Of a stretch of DNA of 64,000 bases, positions 20,627-32,151 are shown in pieces. Position 1 is the stretch's first letter; each line of letters starts with the position of its first letter. The stretch is from Limnephilus marmoratus (taxonomy: Eukaryota > Arthropoda > Insecta > Trichoptera > Limnephilidae). The stretch covers positions 30,984,734-31,048,733 of the forward strand of contig OU862934.1 in assembly GCA_917880885.1 (NCBI GenBank), written 5' to 3'. Below the pieces are notes generated by a model. It was not told the DNA's origin. It saw nothing but the letters and a program-made list of their open reading frames with translations, and made no database searches. Position numbers and translations under genes: made by a program.

Positions 20627-23600
20627 TAGTAACACCATTAATAAAAGTCAAACTATTACTAAATGATAAATTAACAATATACGGAATTTATGATTCGGGT
20701 TCAAATGTTTCTCTAATTAATTCTAAGTTTTTGAAACTAAAAAGAAAAGGAAACAATTTGAATGAAGCAAATTTAGTAACGATTAATGGTGTTAAAAAGA
20801 CGAGTGGTTTGACAACGTTAAAGATTAAAATTTTTGAATTGGAGAAAAATGTTGATGTGTATATTATTGATGAACACAATTTTAAGTATGACTTTTTGAT
20901 TGGATTAGACATGATAAAAGACTTCAAACTTATCCAAAGTGAAGACTTACAAATATCACAGAAAGTCTGTTTGAATAATACAAATAAAAAAGAAGAAACT
21001 TCTACAAATATGAAGACGAATACTGAATTTAAACATTCTGAAAATAAGAACATTATAGAAAAACACCAAATTAATTTTAATGAACATGTTAACGAAGAAG
21101 ATTTTAAAATAACAATAAATCATTTAAATAATGATCAAAAAACAGAAATAAATGAACTAATAGGCAAATACACATCAGTGTTTGCGAAAAGTAAATACGA
21201 TGTTGGTACTGTTAATGGATATGAAGCGAAGATAGACTTATTGGTGGATAAATATTGTAGTAAGAGGCCTTACAGATGCAGCGTAGAAGATAAAAAGGAA
21301 ATAGAAGAGCAAATAGCAAAATTATTAGACAACAAACTGATAGAAGAGTCGTACAGCCCATTTGCTGCACCGGTCACTCTGGCATTTAAAAAAGAAGAAA
21401 ACAAAAGATCCAGATTATGCACAGACTTCAGAGACTTAAATAAAATAGTAATACCTCAAGCTCAACCATTTCCATTGATTGAAGACTTAATGACAAAGAC
21501 CAGAAATTGCAATTTTTTTTCAACGCTGGATATAAACTCAGCTTTTTGGTCCATTCCGTTGCGGATTGAAGACAAAAAAAAAACAGGATTTGTAACACAG
21601 GAGAGGCATTATCAGTGGACCTGCCTACCTTTTGGATTAAAGACCTCTCCGGCAATTTTTCAGAGGATATTAAGCAATATATTGAGAAAATATAAACTAA
21701 CCGATTTTGCTGTCAATTACATAGATGACATACTTATATTTTCAAAAAATTTTTTCTGAACACATCGATCATTTAACAAAGTTGCTGAATGCAATCAAAA
21801 CAGAAGGTTTTAGATTAAAATTTACAAAATGCACATTTGCATCAGACATGGTAAAATATCTGGGTCACATAATTCAGAATAATTCAGTCAAGCCAGTAAA
21901 GGATAATTTGATTTCAATAAAGAACTTTCCTATTCCAAAAACACAGAAGAATGTGAGACAATTTCTAGGAAAAATCAACTTTTATCATGAGTACATTCCG
22001 AAGAGTGCAATAATACTAGATCCTTTGCATAACTTACTAAGGAAAAACCAAAAGTTTATTTGGACTGATAAATGCCAAAATGCTTTTGAAACGATGAAAA
22101 ACCTACTATGCTCACAACCAATCCTGGAAATTTTTGATCAAGATTTACCAATTAATATATATACAGACGCTTCTCTAGAAGGCCTTGGAGCTATTTTAAA
22201 ACAGACACAGTCGGATGGAAAAGAAAAACCTGTAGCTTAATTTTCGAAAAAACTAAATAGCGCCCAGAAAAAGAAAAAAGCAATTTACTTAGAATGCTTA
22301 GCCATAAAAGAAGCAGTGAAATACTGGCAATACTGGTTGATAGGTAAACCATTTACAGTTTATTCAGACCACAAACCACTGGAAAACATGAATCTCAAAT
22401 CTAGAACCGATGAAGAGCTGGGTGATTTAACATATTATCTTTCTCAATATGACTTTAACATAAAATATGCTCCAGGAAAACAAAATTTGGAAGCTGACTG
22501 TATAAGCAGAAATCCAGTGCTAGATTCAAATGAAAATACAGATGAGCAATTAAAAGTTGTCAACTTAATAAAATTAGAAGATATCTTAAAAGATCAGGTC
22601 AAAAATGAGAAGATACAGTACAGAAGAGATAAATTAATATCGAAGAATAATGTTTATTACAAAAAAGTAAAAAAAAGAGAAAAAATAATTCTATCAGAAA
22701 AATTCAGCATACACTTTATCAGAAATGTTCATACAGACCTAGGTCACATAGGAATTACACAAATGCAAAAAATGATAAGCTCATGGTACACAGCAGAAAA
22801 CATGACAAACAATATAAAGAGAACCTGCGAAAGTTGTGCAGTATGTTTAAAGAACAAATCAAGAGGTCAAAATAAATATGGATTGATGTCCCACTTGGGT
22901 CCCGCAACAAAACCTTTTGAAATATGTTCCATTGATACAATAGGCGGTTTTGGGGGTTCACGGTCAACAAAGAGATACTTGCACCTGCTATCAGATCATT
23001 TCACGAGGTTTGCATATATTTTGACGTCAAAAACTCAAAATACCAACGATTTCATCAAACTCTTAAACTCCACAGAAACTAATAACATTGGCATGATACT
23101 GTCGGACCAATACCCGGGTATCAATTCTAGAGAATTCAAAAAATTTTTGGATGAAAAAAATATACCGATAATTTTTACTGCAGTGAACTCACCTTTCTCA
23201 AATGGATTAAATGAAAGATTAAATCAAACGCTGGTCAATAAAATTAGATGCAAAATTAACGAAAATGATTCAAAAGTAGCTTGGACAACTATAGCGCGTA
23301 ATTGTGTAAAAAACTATAATGAAACGGAGCACACTGTAACTGGATATGCGCCACAGTACCTACTTAACGGCACAAATGTTACAATTTTGCCAAAAGAGTT
23401 AAAACTTAAGAAGACCGACATCGATTTGATTCACGACAGAAAAAAAGCTCTGGAAAATACTCTGAAATCACATAATTACAACAAGATAATTTACGATAAA
23501 ACCAGGAAACACTTTGACTTCAAAGTTGGTGATACCGTTTTTGTGGAGAATGGAAACAAACTTAATAGGAAGAAGCTCGACGAATTGAGAATCGGACCCT

Positions 23601-23731
23601 ACGAAATCATAGAAAAAATTTCAAACTCAATTTACAAGATAAACACTGGTCGACAAAAATCAGAATCAAATTTTTTCCATATCTCGAAGTTAACTCCAGC
23701 ACCTTTAATGAACAATGAAGAGGATACATGA
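20623..23731 (+). pseudogene. pol: Gypsy Pol: protease, RT, RNase H, integrase (two lesions)
   Basis: Pol matures the particle, copies RNA to DNA and integrates it. The order is protease DSGS (20692), then RT with LCTDFRDLN, LPFG and the catalytic YIDD (21718-21729). Next come RNase H with YTDAS (about 22160) and DHKPLE (about 22369), then integrase with an H-x4-H (22731) and C-x2-C zinc site. The catalytic D, D, E codons are at 22934, 23105 and 23213; the last two are 35 residues apart, the DD35E rule. A GPY/F-like module (RIGPYEII) lies near the C-terminus. Lesions: an extra base in the T run 21750-21755 shifts the frame just after YIDD, and a TAA at 22238-22240 interrupts RNase H. Either could be a true mutation or an assembly error. 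Confidence 0.9.
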
Positions 23732-23756
23732 TAGGTTTTGGTTTATTATCTTCCCT

Positions 23757-23767
23757 AGGGGGGGAGA
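23757..23767 (+). promoter_or_regulatory. Polypurine tract before the 3' LTR
   Basis: 'agggggggaga' directly abuts the 3' LTR, 25 nt after the pol stop. This is the expected place and composition for the plus-strand primer of reverse transcription. Confidence 0.85.
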
Positions 23768-24205
23768 TGTAAAGAAAAATATAATTTTCTTTAATTTAAC
23801 ACAATGCCGATCTTGACTGGTCATTGTGTATGTACCATAGACTGACACTGGTATGTGCCTCAGTTCCTACTTAACAGTCGACTCAATGTTTTATAATCTA
23901 TGGATAATTGAAAATATAGTAAAAATAATCTATGGCCATGATAAAGCAAATTTAGCAAATTGATAAGATTGATTTCAATAATTAAAAGTGATTACTATCG
24001 TGATTGTGATATTGTGATCAAGGGATCGACATTGCAATTAATAACATTAAATGTCGTTTCTTTCTTTACAGGTTTGTTTTGTTACTAGATACTTTTATTT
24101 ATGTAAATCTTGTGAGATTAACAAAATAAACCTCCTCTTTCTTTACAGAGAAACTCAATTGTGTTTTAATTGAATGCCATCAAAATCACAAGAAAAATAC
24201 GATTA
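23768..24205 (+). repeat. Gypsy 3' LTR, 438 bp
   Basis: Read side by side with the 5' copy it differs only at position 2 (g here, t there). That implies very little time since insertion. Confidence 0.95.
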
Positions 24206-24802
24206 TATATATATATTTTTAAACATTGCGCAATAAAATTTAGTTTCTTATTGCCGGACCCAATACTCGTGCTCGCAGGTACCAACTTTTCCCCTAACCA
24301 CATCTCCAGATCTGAATCCCTTGTTTTTCGCACTTTCTTTTCATTTCCTCTGCGTTATTACGTTTTCATATCCGGTCCGTAATGCCTTCGAAAATAATTT
24401 TTATTATTTCGCCCAGTTTTTGTATATTGTTTCCCAGGGACATAAATTCATAAGATTACGCGGATTCTTCTCGGATTCAATAAGAATATTTATTAAACAG
24501 TAATGGAGTTTGCACGGTTCCTTGACTGCGGAAAATTGAACAAGTCGGAACTGTCGGGGAAATTGTGCCTGGCCTAGTGGAACGATTTTCAAAATTAAAT
24601 TATTAATTACTTTACAGCAGAATTTTTGAAAAGAAATGCAAAATGCTGATTTTTTGTTGTGATGACATTTTTGGAGTCGCAACGTTGTTGTCACCAGTCT
24701 TTTTATATACCAAATTTACTCTCTTGTACAGATCTGCTATTATTTCAAATAATCAACACCACCGAAGACTGTGTCTGTCTACAAAATAATATTAATATAA
24801 AT
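24206..24802. other. Unassigned flank of the gypsy element
   Basis: No gene or repeat is recognised in these ~600 bp. Two short overlapping frames on opposite strands have no domain. Confidence 0.4.
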
Positions 24803-25132
24803 ACTAGCTGACCCGGCGAACTTCTTACCGCCTCATAATCAATAACTGTTGTGTTCTTATAAGCTGGATTAAATTCAGTTTTTTTTAAGTTAAAAATTAC
24901 ACAATGAAGCAATTATTGATGCGCAATTGTTCGTGTTTTGTTTTTGCCAGTATCAGAGATGGCGTTGAATACTGATTCATAATTTTTGTGATTTTCTTAC
25001 TTTTCCACCTACTTACTGGAATTGCGTTTCATTTTCTTTATACTAGGGAGATTTATTATAATTTTTGTGTTTTTCCTTTAGAGGGGTGCGGACATACGTT
25101 CACCGTTTTTCCCATTTTCGACTATTGACATT
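24803..25132 (+). repeat. Interspersed repeat family D, copy B
   Basis: It starts 'actagctgacccggcgaact' and follows copy A (3354-3950) through 'acaatgaagcaattattgat' and 'gcggacatacgttcaccg' to 'cgactattgacatt'. It then breaks off into a T-rich tract. This copy preserves the family start best. Confidence 0.8.
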
Positions 25133-25390
25133 TTTTTTATTTTATTATTTTTTTTTATTTAAATACATGTTACATAATTAGACATTTACATAGAATTGGA
25201 TACATTGAATCACCATACTAGGCGGCTGCCTGTTTCATGGTGACAATGGAGGATATTTACTTTAAGTGAAGTCTATTGTTAACATATGGAACTATTAGTA
25301 ATGTAATGATGTTGAAAATTGGTAAAGTTATAATAAAAAACTAGTAAAGAGAAAAAAAATTGGGTAAGGATAAGTTTGTGAGAAGATACA
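25133..25390 (-). repeat. Non-LTR 3' end with terminal hairpin, minus strand
   Basis: At 25211-25242, 'caccat' pairs with 'atggtg' around a minus-strand loop 'acaggcagccgcctagt'. It is followed on that strand by an A-rich tail (the plus-strand T run at 25133-25165). No coding part can be read upstream. Confidence 0.65.
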
Positions 25391-25394
25391 TATC

Positions 25395-25510
25395 CTTATT
25401 TTAAAATTTATATGTGTGAGTGCATACGCATACGTATATACAGGTGCACACATCCATACACACATAGGCATATACACACACACACTTACACATATATATG
25501 CGTCTAAGTA
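25395..25510. repeat. Degenerate CA/TA microsatellite
   Basis: Alternating 'catacgcatacgtatatac' and 'acacacacac' runs. The two opposing short frames over it are microsatellite translations. Confidence 0.85.
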
Positions 25511-25578
25511 CATGAATACATTAATATGTATATATACGGCCATGGACACAGTACCAACACATTTACACACAGTTGTAA

Positions 25579-25985
25579 TTTTTTTTTTTTTTTTTTGAAG
25601 TGTATGAAGGTGTAATTAGAATGGAGCTTGAGTATTTGCAGTAAGTATCTTTCCAAATAGTATTGAGATATATGTTAATAAAAGAGGTGTTATTTTCTAA
25701 CATGGTGACAGAATATAATTATTTATTAATGTTTGAATAACTGTACTCATGCTGCTTTTGTAGGTTTATTATAATATTTTTATTAAGTTTATGTGTATGT
25801 TTCTTTCTTATCTTTTTTTTTAAATTACATTATTGTAAAACTACATTGTTGTAAAACTTTGTTGTAAAACTGCACATCTCGATACAGGAATGCCCTAGTG
25901 AGATGTGCAGCTTATTGCTATATATATTTCTTATTTTATAAATAGATAAATGAATACAATGTAAATATGTACAATAAATAATTCA
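25579..25985 (+). repeat. Non-LTR 3' end with an 11 bp terminal hairpin
   Basis: 'ctgcacatctc' (25870-25880) pairs perfectly with 'gagatgtgcag' (25900-25910) around 'gatacaggaatgccctagt'. An AT-rich tail follows to about 25985. The body is AT-rich and non-coding. A T run at 25579-25596 bounds it on the left. Confidence 0.7.
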
Positions 25986-26289
25986 GGCATATACTCTTTC
26001 TATTATTGAAAAGTTTTGATTCATTGTAACAGTTATTAAAAAAAAACATACAAATACAAGATAATACAAAAAATGGAAACAAAAAAGATTACAAAAGGCA
26101 TAGCCTGTTCGACAATATGCGTTGGTATAATTCTATTTTTTTAACATATTAATGAAGTGATTTTAAATTAAAACATCATAATATTATAAAGCATTACTTT
26201 TATAAGAAAAATTATGTCAAATTGAGCTATAAGCGGGGTAAAAACATAAAATATGACATTAAATATGATAATTAACCGATGAATATGGA

Positions 26290-27957
26290 AGTTTAACCTC
26301 TCATATCGGGGATGTTCCGAAGGTTAGAAAATTTCCGTTTTGCATTAAAATCATTTTGCATTTGCAAAAACCGTTTTTAATTTTGAATAAATTGAATGAC
26401 AAATAACCCAAAAACATTAGTAATAAAACATTATTATATCTTACGTTTTGTTTTCTTTTAACTATTAATAATTAATAACTATTTTAGTATGTGAAACAGG
26501 TTATAAACACTGTCATTGTCACTCATCAGAAGGTCAGTAAGCGCCTTTTTGAAAGTGAGATATTTGTCTTTGGACTTTATTTCAAATGATAAATTATTAA
26601 AAATTTTAGGTGCAAGAAAGTTGAACTGGGACTGGGCCATTGAAGTTTTTGTTGTTGGAATAATATAATTCGATAGGTTTGAATATCTTGTGTTGTATTT
26701 TGAATTTATATTTTTTTTTTTTGTAAATTTGAATTTAAAATAAGAGGTAATATTTTTTACATATATGGATTTTACATTAAGAACTTTGAAGTCTTTAAAT
26801 AGGTCTTTCGTGGGGTGTATATAATGAACTCTATAAATAGTCCGTATTATTAATTTTTGGGCTTTTATTAATGGATCTAATACAGTTTTGGAGCATCCTC
26901 CCCAGATAATTATACCGTACGATAAGATTGACTGACACAGGGAAAAATATACTGTTCTCATTGTATTTTTTTGTAGTATATTGCGCAATGATCTAAAGAT
27001 ATAAGCCAGTTTCCTTATACGGCTTGTGACGTTAATTACATGTTCTTCCCATCGCAGTTTGTTATCGATTATTACGCCTAAGTATCTGATGGAGTCTACT
27101 CTTTCCAATGGATTGCATAAACAGCTGGATATATTACTACAAGAATGTATTTTTAATACATGATTACTTGAGGGTTGACTTGGATTATTTGTACTGAATG
27201 TTAGGTATTTTGTTTTGGTTATGTTTAGCGTTAGTAAATTATCATCCAGCCATTGTTTAACATTTTGCAAAATTAGTTCCGCTTTATGAAAAGTTTCTAC
27301 CCATGTTTTACTTTTTAGTATCAGGGCAGTATCATCGGCAAAGGTGATTATGTTGCCATCAATTTCTAATCTACATAAATCATTAATGTATATGAGAAAA
27401 AGTATTGGACCGAGTACACTGCCCTGTGGTACACCAAAATTGATTCTGATAGGTTGAGACGATTTGTATGATGGTAACTTAACAAATTGCTTTCTGTCTG
27501 TTAGGTAAGATTTGAACCAATCAAATGCCTTATTCTTTATTCCAATTTTATGAAGCTTAGCTAGGAGGATTCGACGAGAGACTGTGTCAAATGCCTTAGC
27601 TAAGTCTAGAAATATTGCCAGACATTTATCACCTTTGTCTAGGGCTTCTGTTATGTGTGATGTTAATTCTAGAATAGCTGAATCTGTGCTGAGCCCTTCT
27701 CTGAACCCATGCTGGTTAGGCGAGAGAATATTATATTTTGTAAGATAGTCAGTAAGTCTTTTTTTTACGATTTTTTCTATGATTTTGGAGAGTGATGATA
27801 AAATGGAGATAGGTCTATAGTTTGATATCTCAGTAGGAGTTCCAGACTTAAAAATTGGTTGGACCAAAGCAAGTTTGAGTTTGTACTGAAATATACCTTT
27901 GTCGAGACTGAGGTTAATGATATGTTCCAGTGGTAGATTAGTGTGTAATAAAGTGGG
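26290..27957 (-). pseudogene. Jockey/CR1-like reverse transcriptase, 5'-truncated
   Basis: An open frame reads from about 27957 to the stop at 26479 (about 490 codons; first ATG at 27867). It covers most of the RT domain: 'NYRPISILSSLSKIIEK', 'QHGFREGLSTDSAI', 'FLDLAKAFDTVS', 'GVPQGSVLGPILFLIYINDL' and catalytic FADD (27331-27342). The C-terminal extension follows. The endonuclease and first ORF are missing: sequence jumps at 27958 into repeat D. The fragment itself has no internal stop, so it is fairly young. Its 3' UTR has a weaker version of the terminal hairpin at 26294-26326 ('taacct' with 'aggtta'). Confidence 0.9.
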
Positions 27958-28285
27958 GCAGCATTATAATTTTAAGAACAAAGGCAAAAACATCAGGCAT
28001 TTGCATTTGACGTTTTTTAATTTTTGGAATTCACTCACTACTCAACGTATCACAATATTGCTGCAGCTCTTTCAAAGATGAGAATTCGTTCCATATAAAA
28101 TGTATGAGAAAAAGAATTTTCTTCATAATTATTGTTTTCGTCAATTATTCTGATATTTTAATAGCTATTCTGCTTTTCAGAGCGGAGACAAATCCAACAA
28201 ATCAAAGATCATAAAAACCGATTCAGTCGTTCTTAAGTTATAAATGGTGTACTCTTAACTAACCCGACTTATATATTATGATTAA
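27958..28285 (+). repeat. Interspersed repeat family D, copy C
   Basis: It matches copy A from about 3700 onward ('gcatttgacgtttttt', 'ttggaattcactcactactc', 'gagcggagacaaat'). It extends to the family's likely 3' end: 'accgattcagtcgttcttaa' and 'actaacccgacttatatatt'. The 5' half is missing at the junction with the RT fragment. Confidence 0.7.
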
Positions 28286-28810
28286 GCAAGGGAAAATGTA
28301 AAAATATTAGGTTATATATAATAAATTACTTATTTTTAAACTTAAAAGTACAAATAATAAGGACGAAGATTTGATTTACTCGAAAGTAAGAAAATCAGTT
28401 AGGTCGGGTTTTGGAACTCAACGATTGATTTTTCTTCAATGTCGTTAGTTAGGGTATTTTTAATTGACCTCTTTCAGCCAGATTTTTTTTAGTTAATTTG
28501 TACTAATTAAATTATTTTATTAGTTTTATGCCTTGGGGAAGAATATTTTGGAGTACGTGTGGTTTTTGTTCAAATGCGGTTTCAAAACTCGGTACGTTTT
28601 TATTTCATTTTTATTCGATCTAGTGATAATAGTATCTATGCAAGATTTACTTTTAAAATTTTGAAATTATAAAGCTAAGTAAGCACCCAGTCATTAAGTC
28701 GGTTGCTACACATTAAATCGAATTGATTTTTAGTTCCTGTTTTGAAAGCCAAAATTAGAACAAAAGGATTCCTGTGTTCTTCTCTTGCTTAAAACATATT
28801 TTCGGCAGAT
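28286..28810. other. AT-rich, no feature seen
   Basis: No frame of note, no terminal repeats and no recognised repeat boxes. Confidence 0.4.
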
Positions 28811-29000
28811 AAGTTTTAAGATTTTCACGGCCAAAAGCATTTTCGTTGTTTACAGTTATGACGTCATCTACCGGATCTGCCGGATCTGCCCTGATGATAG
28901 TGATGATGGACACTGCAACGATGTCCGAAACGTTGGCTAAAGAAGGAGGTAGCGCAACACGGCATAACACCCCAAAAACAAATAACGAAAATATTTTCGG
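28811..29000 (+). repeat. Foldback family G, half copy
   Basis: It contains 'ggatctgccctgatgatag', then 'tggacactgcaacgatgtcc', 'gaaacgttggctaaag', 'cacggcataacaccccaaaa' and 'acaaataacgaaaat'. This is the right arm of the palindrome at 37877-38098. The left arm is reduced to 'gattttcacggccaaaagca' and a short join, so this copy cannot fold along its full length. Confidence 0.75.
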
Positions 29001-30009
29001 CAAGCTAATTTTTCAAACATTTCCGAATTGAAAGTCAGAGACACTGGACGTTTATTTTGACGAGTCTCTGTCAACCTGTGAGCTAATACATCGTTTAATT
29101 TTGAGTTTATTATATTAATATTGATTAACCTTTTAATGTACTGTTCAATTTCTTGAACTGATGATCTTTGTTTAAAACATTTGATTTTATTTTAAGCTGC
29201 AAGCCACAGATTTTATTTATTTCAATTTTTTTTTTTTTTTTTTTGTTTCTTTTAGGCTACACACGACCCCGAGTTTAAAATGTTAGAGTAATATTATTTT
29301 ATTTAAGATATTAGAGTTCACGTTCTGGTTTTTTTATAGAAAAATATACTTTTATTGTTTTGCCATAATTCTTTTTTTTTAACTATTAGAGATTTTGTAA
29401 ACATAAAAATAATGAATAAAGCTTTTGTTTTACGATACGTATAAAAAGTAAATTTATATTAAAGTGTTGTACCTTTACTAGGCATTATATTTTGGCGACC
29501 AACGTGTTTAATTCTTTATTAACCGTTATACACTGTCCCCTCTGCGCCTATGGTTCCAATGGTAGAGACAGCGTCCTCACTAACTTAACAAGCAAATTAA
29601 CTCGAATAACTATTAAACCTTTGACCACTTTCCAGTTCCTAGCTCCAGCTTGCAGCTTTCAGTAAGTTACTGGAACAGACCCAGTTCCATAGTTTAATAT
29701 TAATGTATTATTATTATTATAATAGCGTTACAAGAACCGCTGCAACTTAGTGCATCTAACTTAGGGTCTGTACACTGAACAAAAAATACTAGAAATGCGA
29801 TCTAAACCGACTTAAAACCAAATTGTTGTCCTCAATTTTTAAAAGATCTCACTGCCCCTTGGCCCGGGGCCACGCGAATGATATTGAATATCTCAAACTC
29901 TTTCTCAATACGATATTGAAAAAATCCGTCGCCAGTAGAATCAAAAGTGGCATATTTTTACCAAATTTTAAACAAAACTTTTTTATTATCATTCTTTACC
30001 TATTGAAAA
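29001..30009. other. Unassigned, with a possible LTR-element relic
   Basis: No gene is recognised. 'tttggcgaccaacgtg' at about 29490 resembles the primer-site region of insect LTR elements and follows AT-rich DNA with 'aataaa'. No second LTR or gag is visible, so this is weak. T runs at 29230-29245 and (att)n at about 29709-29722 are simple repeats. Confidence 0.3.
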
Positions 30010-30312
30010 TAAGTTTTGTTTGCTGATGATACTGTATTATTATTTCAAGAAGAAAATTGGACGGACACATTTAATGTGGCTGAACAAGGGCTTAGTGAAC
30101 AAGCGCTTAGTGCACTTCAAAATTGGCTTAAAATCAACTCGCTTACCCTAAAAATAAGCAAAACTAAATATATAACTTTTTCAATGAACTCAAGGAGCCA
30201 ACCAGCAAAATCACTAGAGTCAAAACTACACGAATGCCATAGAAATAATGTTCAATTTCCCTGCCAAGTCATAGAAAAAACACAAAACATAATATATCCT
30301 AAATCCTATATA
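30010..30312 (+). pseudogene. Non-LTR RT fragment, left part
   Basis: The frame from 30016 begins with catalytic 'FADDTVLLFQEENW' and continues 'LQNWLKINSLTLKISKTKYI', the RT palm and following segment. It is then cut by a mariner-like insertion; the C-terminal side continues at 31271. Endonuclease and fingers are missing (5' truncation). Confidence 0.8.
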
Positions 30313-31270
30313 TACAGGATGTCCCAAAAGAAAGTATATATTTTGTGGATCGATTTAAAAAAAAGTAACGGTTCTATCGAAAAAATGTTTATTAAATACT
30401 AAAATAGACAATTTGGGAATTTATTTCTTAAAAATAATATTGACCAAATATAAACCCTCGCGTTCGCGGCATTAATTTAATCGAAGAGTAAAATTTCTCA
30501 TGACGGCTCGACAGGTAGGCTTCGTGATGGCCGCCATTTCGTGATGGATATTTTCTTTTAATTGCATCAGGGGAAGTCCGATTTTTGGCGTACACTTTAG
30601 ATTTGAGATAACCCTACAGAAAAAAGTCCATAGGGGTTATGTCAGGACCACGAGGAGGCCAATTTATTTCACCTCTCCTGGAGATCAATTTGCCAGGGAA
30701 AATTTCATGAACTCGTGGCAGAGACGTATTGGACTATGTAATGTTGCTCCGTCTTGCTGGAACCATGTTCTTTGGTTATACCAGTAAGTTTGTAGGGGTG
30801 CAGCATTAGGTATTTGTGCAATATGCTATGTAGCGATGATCTATGCACATTTAAAGCACTTGCGCGCTTCCGAATCGAAAAGTTTGAGTCGTCACGAAAA
30901 GACTGATACACACTCTCTACGTTTTCTACCGTTCTTGATGACCTTGGTCGCCCAGATTTTGGTTTTGCCAGCGTTGTACCGATGTCTTCAAACTTTTTGA
31001 CCCATTTTCGAATGAGAGGAATGCTTGACGCATCATTGAATTGACGAAAACCTCAAATGTTGCAGAATCTCCTCCGCGCTGCAGTAGCCGAATCACCATT
31101 TTTGTAAAACTCACGCACGCACAACGCGCGGTCGCTCCCGAGAAATGCTTCATAGCGACTAAATTCCCAAGTGCCAGACTACTGATTGACATATCCCCCA
31201 CGCCCCTCGGAAAAGTTATGTTCACACAGAAAGCAAAACAAATATATACTTTCTTTTGGGACACCCTGTA
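30313..31270 (-). mobile_element. Tc1/mariner-type element in the RT fragment, ~955 bp
   Basis: Terminal inverted repeats 'tacaggatgtcccaaaagaa' (30313) and the complement of 'ttcttttgggacaccctgta' (to 31270), about 28 bp, are bounded by TA on both sides. It is inserted within an RT coding fragment that resumes after it. The interior holds a broken transposase on the minus strand. Confidence 0.88.
30705..31040 (-). pseudogene. HTH transposase remnant of the mariner-type element
   Basis: On the minus strand, with one frame change near 30920, it reads 'IRKWVKKFEDIGTTLAKPKS', 'GRPRSSRTVENVESVYQSF' and 'VHRSSLHSILHKYL'. This is a paired helix-turn-helix DNA-binding region (R-S-G-R-P linker type) of Tc1/mariner relatives in insects. 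The catalytic DDE part is not identifiable, so it could not transpose itself. Confidence 0.7.
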
Positions 31271-31470
31271 TACATATATATTAAAAAACTCACAAGCCGT
31301 ATATATTTCTTTAAAAATCTAAGAAATGTGGTAAATAAAAAGGATTTCAAAAAGGTTTACTACGCGTTATGTCATTCTCGAATTGAATTTGGAATTATAG
31401 GGTGGAGATCTACTACACATAAATACATAGACGACCTCAATACAATTCAAAAAGCAATCATAAAGACCTA
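31271..31470 (+). pseudogene. Non-LTR RT fragment, right part
   Basis: 'FFKNLRNVVNKKDFKKVYYA' and 'FGIIGW' are the thumb-side block that follows the palm in the RT fragment left of the mariner-type element. The stop is at 31471. Together the two parts are one 5'-truncated element split by a DNA transposon. Confidence 0.75.
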
Positions 31471-31945
31471 AAGCTGAGAATACTCCTCATCAAGACCTAT
31501 GTATGGAGTATCTTGATGTACGGCTGCGAAACATGGTGCCTATCCAAAAGAGATAAACGGAGACTAGAGGCTTTTGAGATGTGGTCCTATAGAAAACTAT
31601 TAGGAATTTCCTGGAGAGACCACATTACAAATGAGGAGGTTCTCCAAAGAATCGAAGGAGGAAGGCACCTGCTCAGGACCTTGTCCGAAAGGCGTGCAAG
31701 ATGGATCGGCCATGTAATACGACAAGAAGGCCTCTTGCATTCCATAATGGAGGGTATGACCGAGGGGACAAACTCTAGGGGACGCCCACGCCGAGAGTAC
31801 CTGGAGGACCTGCTGGTGGACGTGCGCTGCTTATCATATGCAGACCTCAAAAGAGCCGCACAAGACAGGGAAGAATGGAAGAGGAAACTAAAGAAAATTG
31901 CTGCAAACCAATCCCAGGATTGAAACCAGAGAGAGAGAGAAAGTA
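31471..31945 (+). pseudogene. RTE-like reverse transcriptase, C-terminal fragment
   Basis: Frame 31513-31923 reads 'YGCETWCLSKRDKRRLEAFE', 'YRKLLGISWRDHITNEEVLQ', 'ARWIGHVIR' and 'SRGRPRREYLEDLL'. This conserved C-terminal domain is attached to endonuclease-reverse transcriptases often annotated in insects as 'craniofacial development protein 2-like'. I place it near RTE without certainty. It ends with a (ga)n tail at 31929-31942. The upstream RT is absent. Confidence 0.8.
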
Positions 31946-32151
31946 CCTATTAGAACGCCTTCGGTTGAAATTTTCAATAGCTTTGATGTGCCAAATGTAC
32001 AACGAATATAATATGCCAAAAATATATTATTGAAGCTATTCAAAAATACTGAAACCTCTACTAGACCGCGTATTCATCACGCTAGATCGAATAAAAATGA
32101 CATAAAACCACATTCGGACAAAGAATCCATTTTGCAACTAAACCCCCTTAT

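Larger units (their letters stand above)
19053..24205 (+). mobile_element. Ty3/gypsy LTR retrotransposon, nearly complete (5.15 kb)
   Basis: The order is 5' LTR, gag, pol (protease, reverse transcriptase, RNase H, integrase), polypurine tract, 3' LTR. There is no env-like frame. 'tata' flanks both ends (19049-19052 and 24206-24209), a possible 4 bp target duplication, but the site is AT-rich. The LTRs are indistinguishable by eye apart from the second base, so insertion was recent. Pol carries one frameshift and one in-frame stop, so this copy is not intact as assembled. The protease-RT-RNase H-integrase order is that of Metaviridae; the lineage is not assigned. Confidence 0.95.

Noticed and set aside
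19840..21053. Several minus-strand frames across gag and pol of the gypsy element.
   Set aside because: They are antisense shadows of the coding strand with no domain of their own.
23732..24205. A possible env gene after gypsy pol.
   Set aside because: Only 25 nt lie between the pol stop and the polypurine tract/3' LTR edge. There is no room for an envelope frame.
25328..25598. Two opposed frames of about 60-80 codons.
   Set aside because: They overlie a CA/TA microsatellite.
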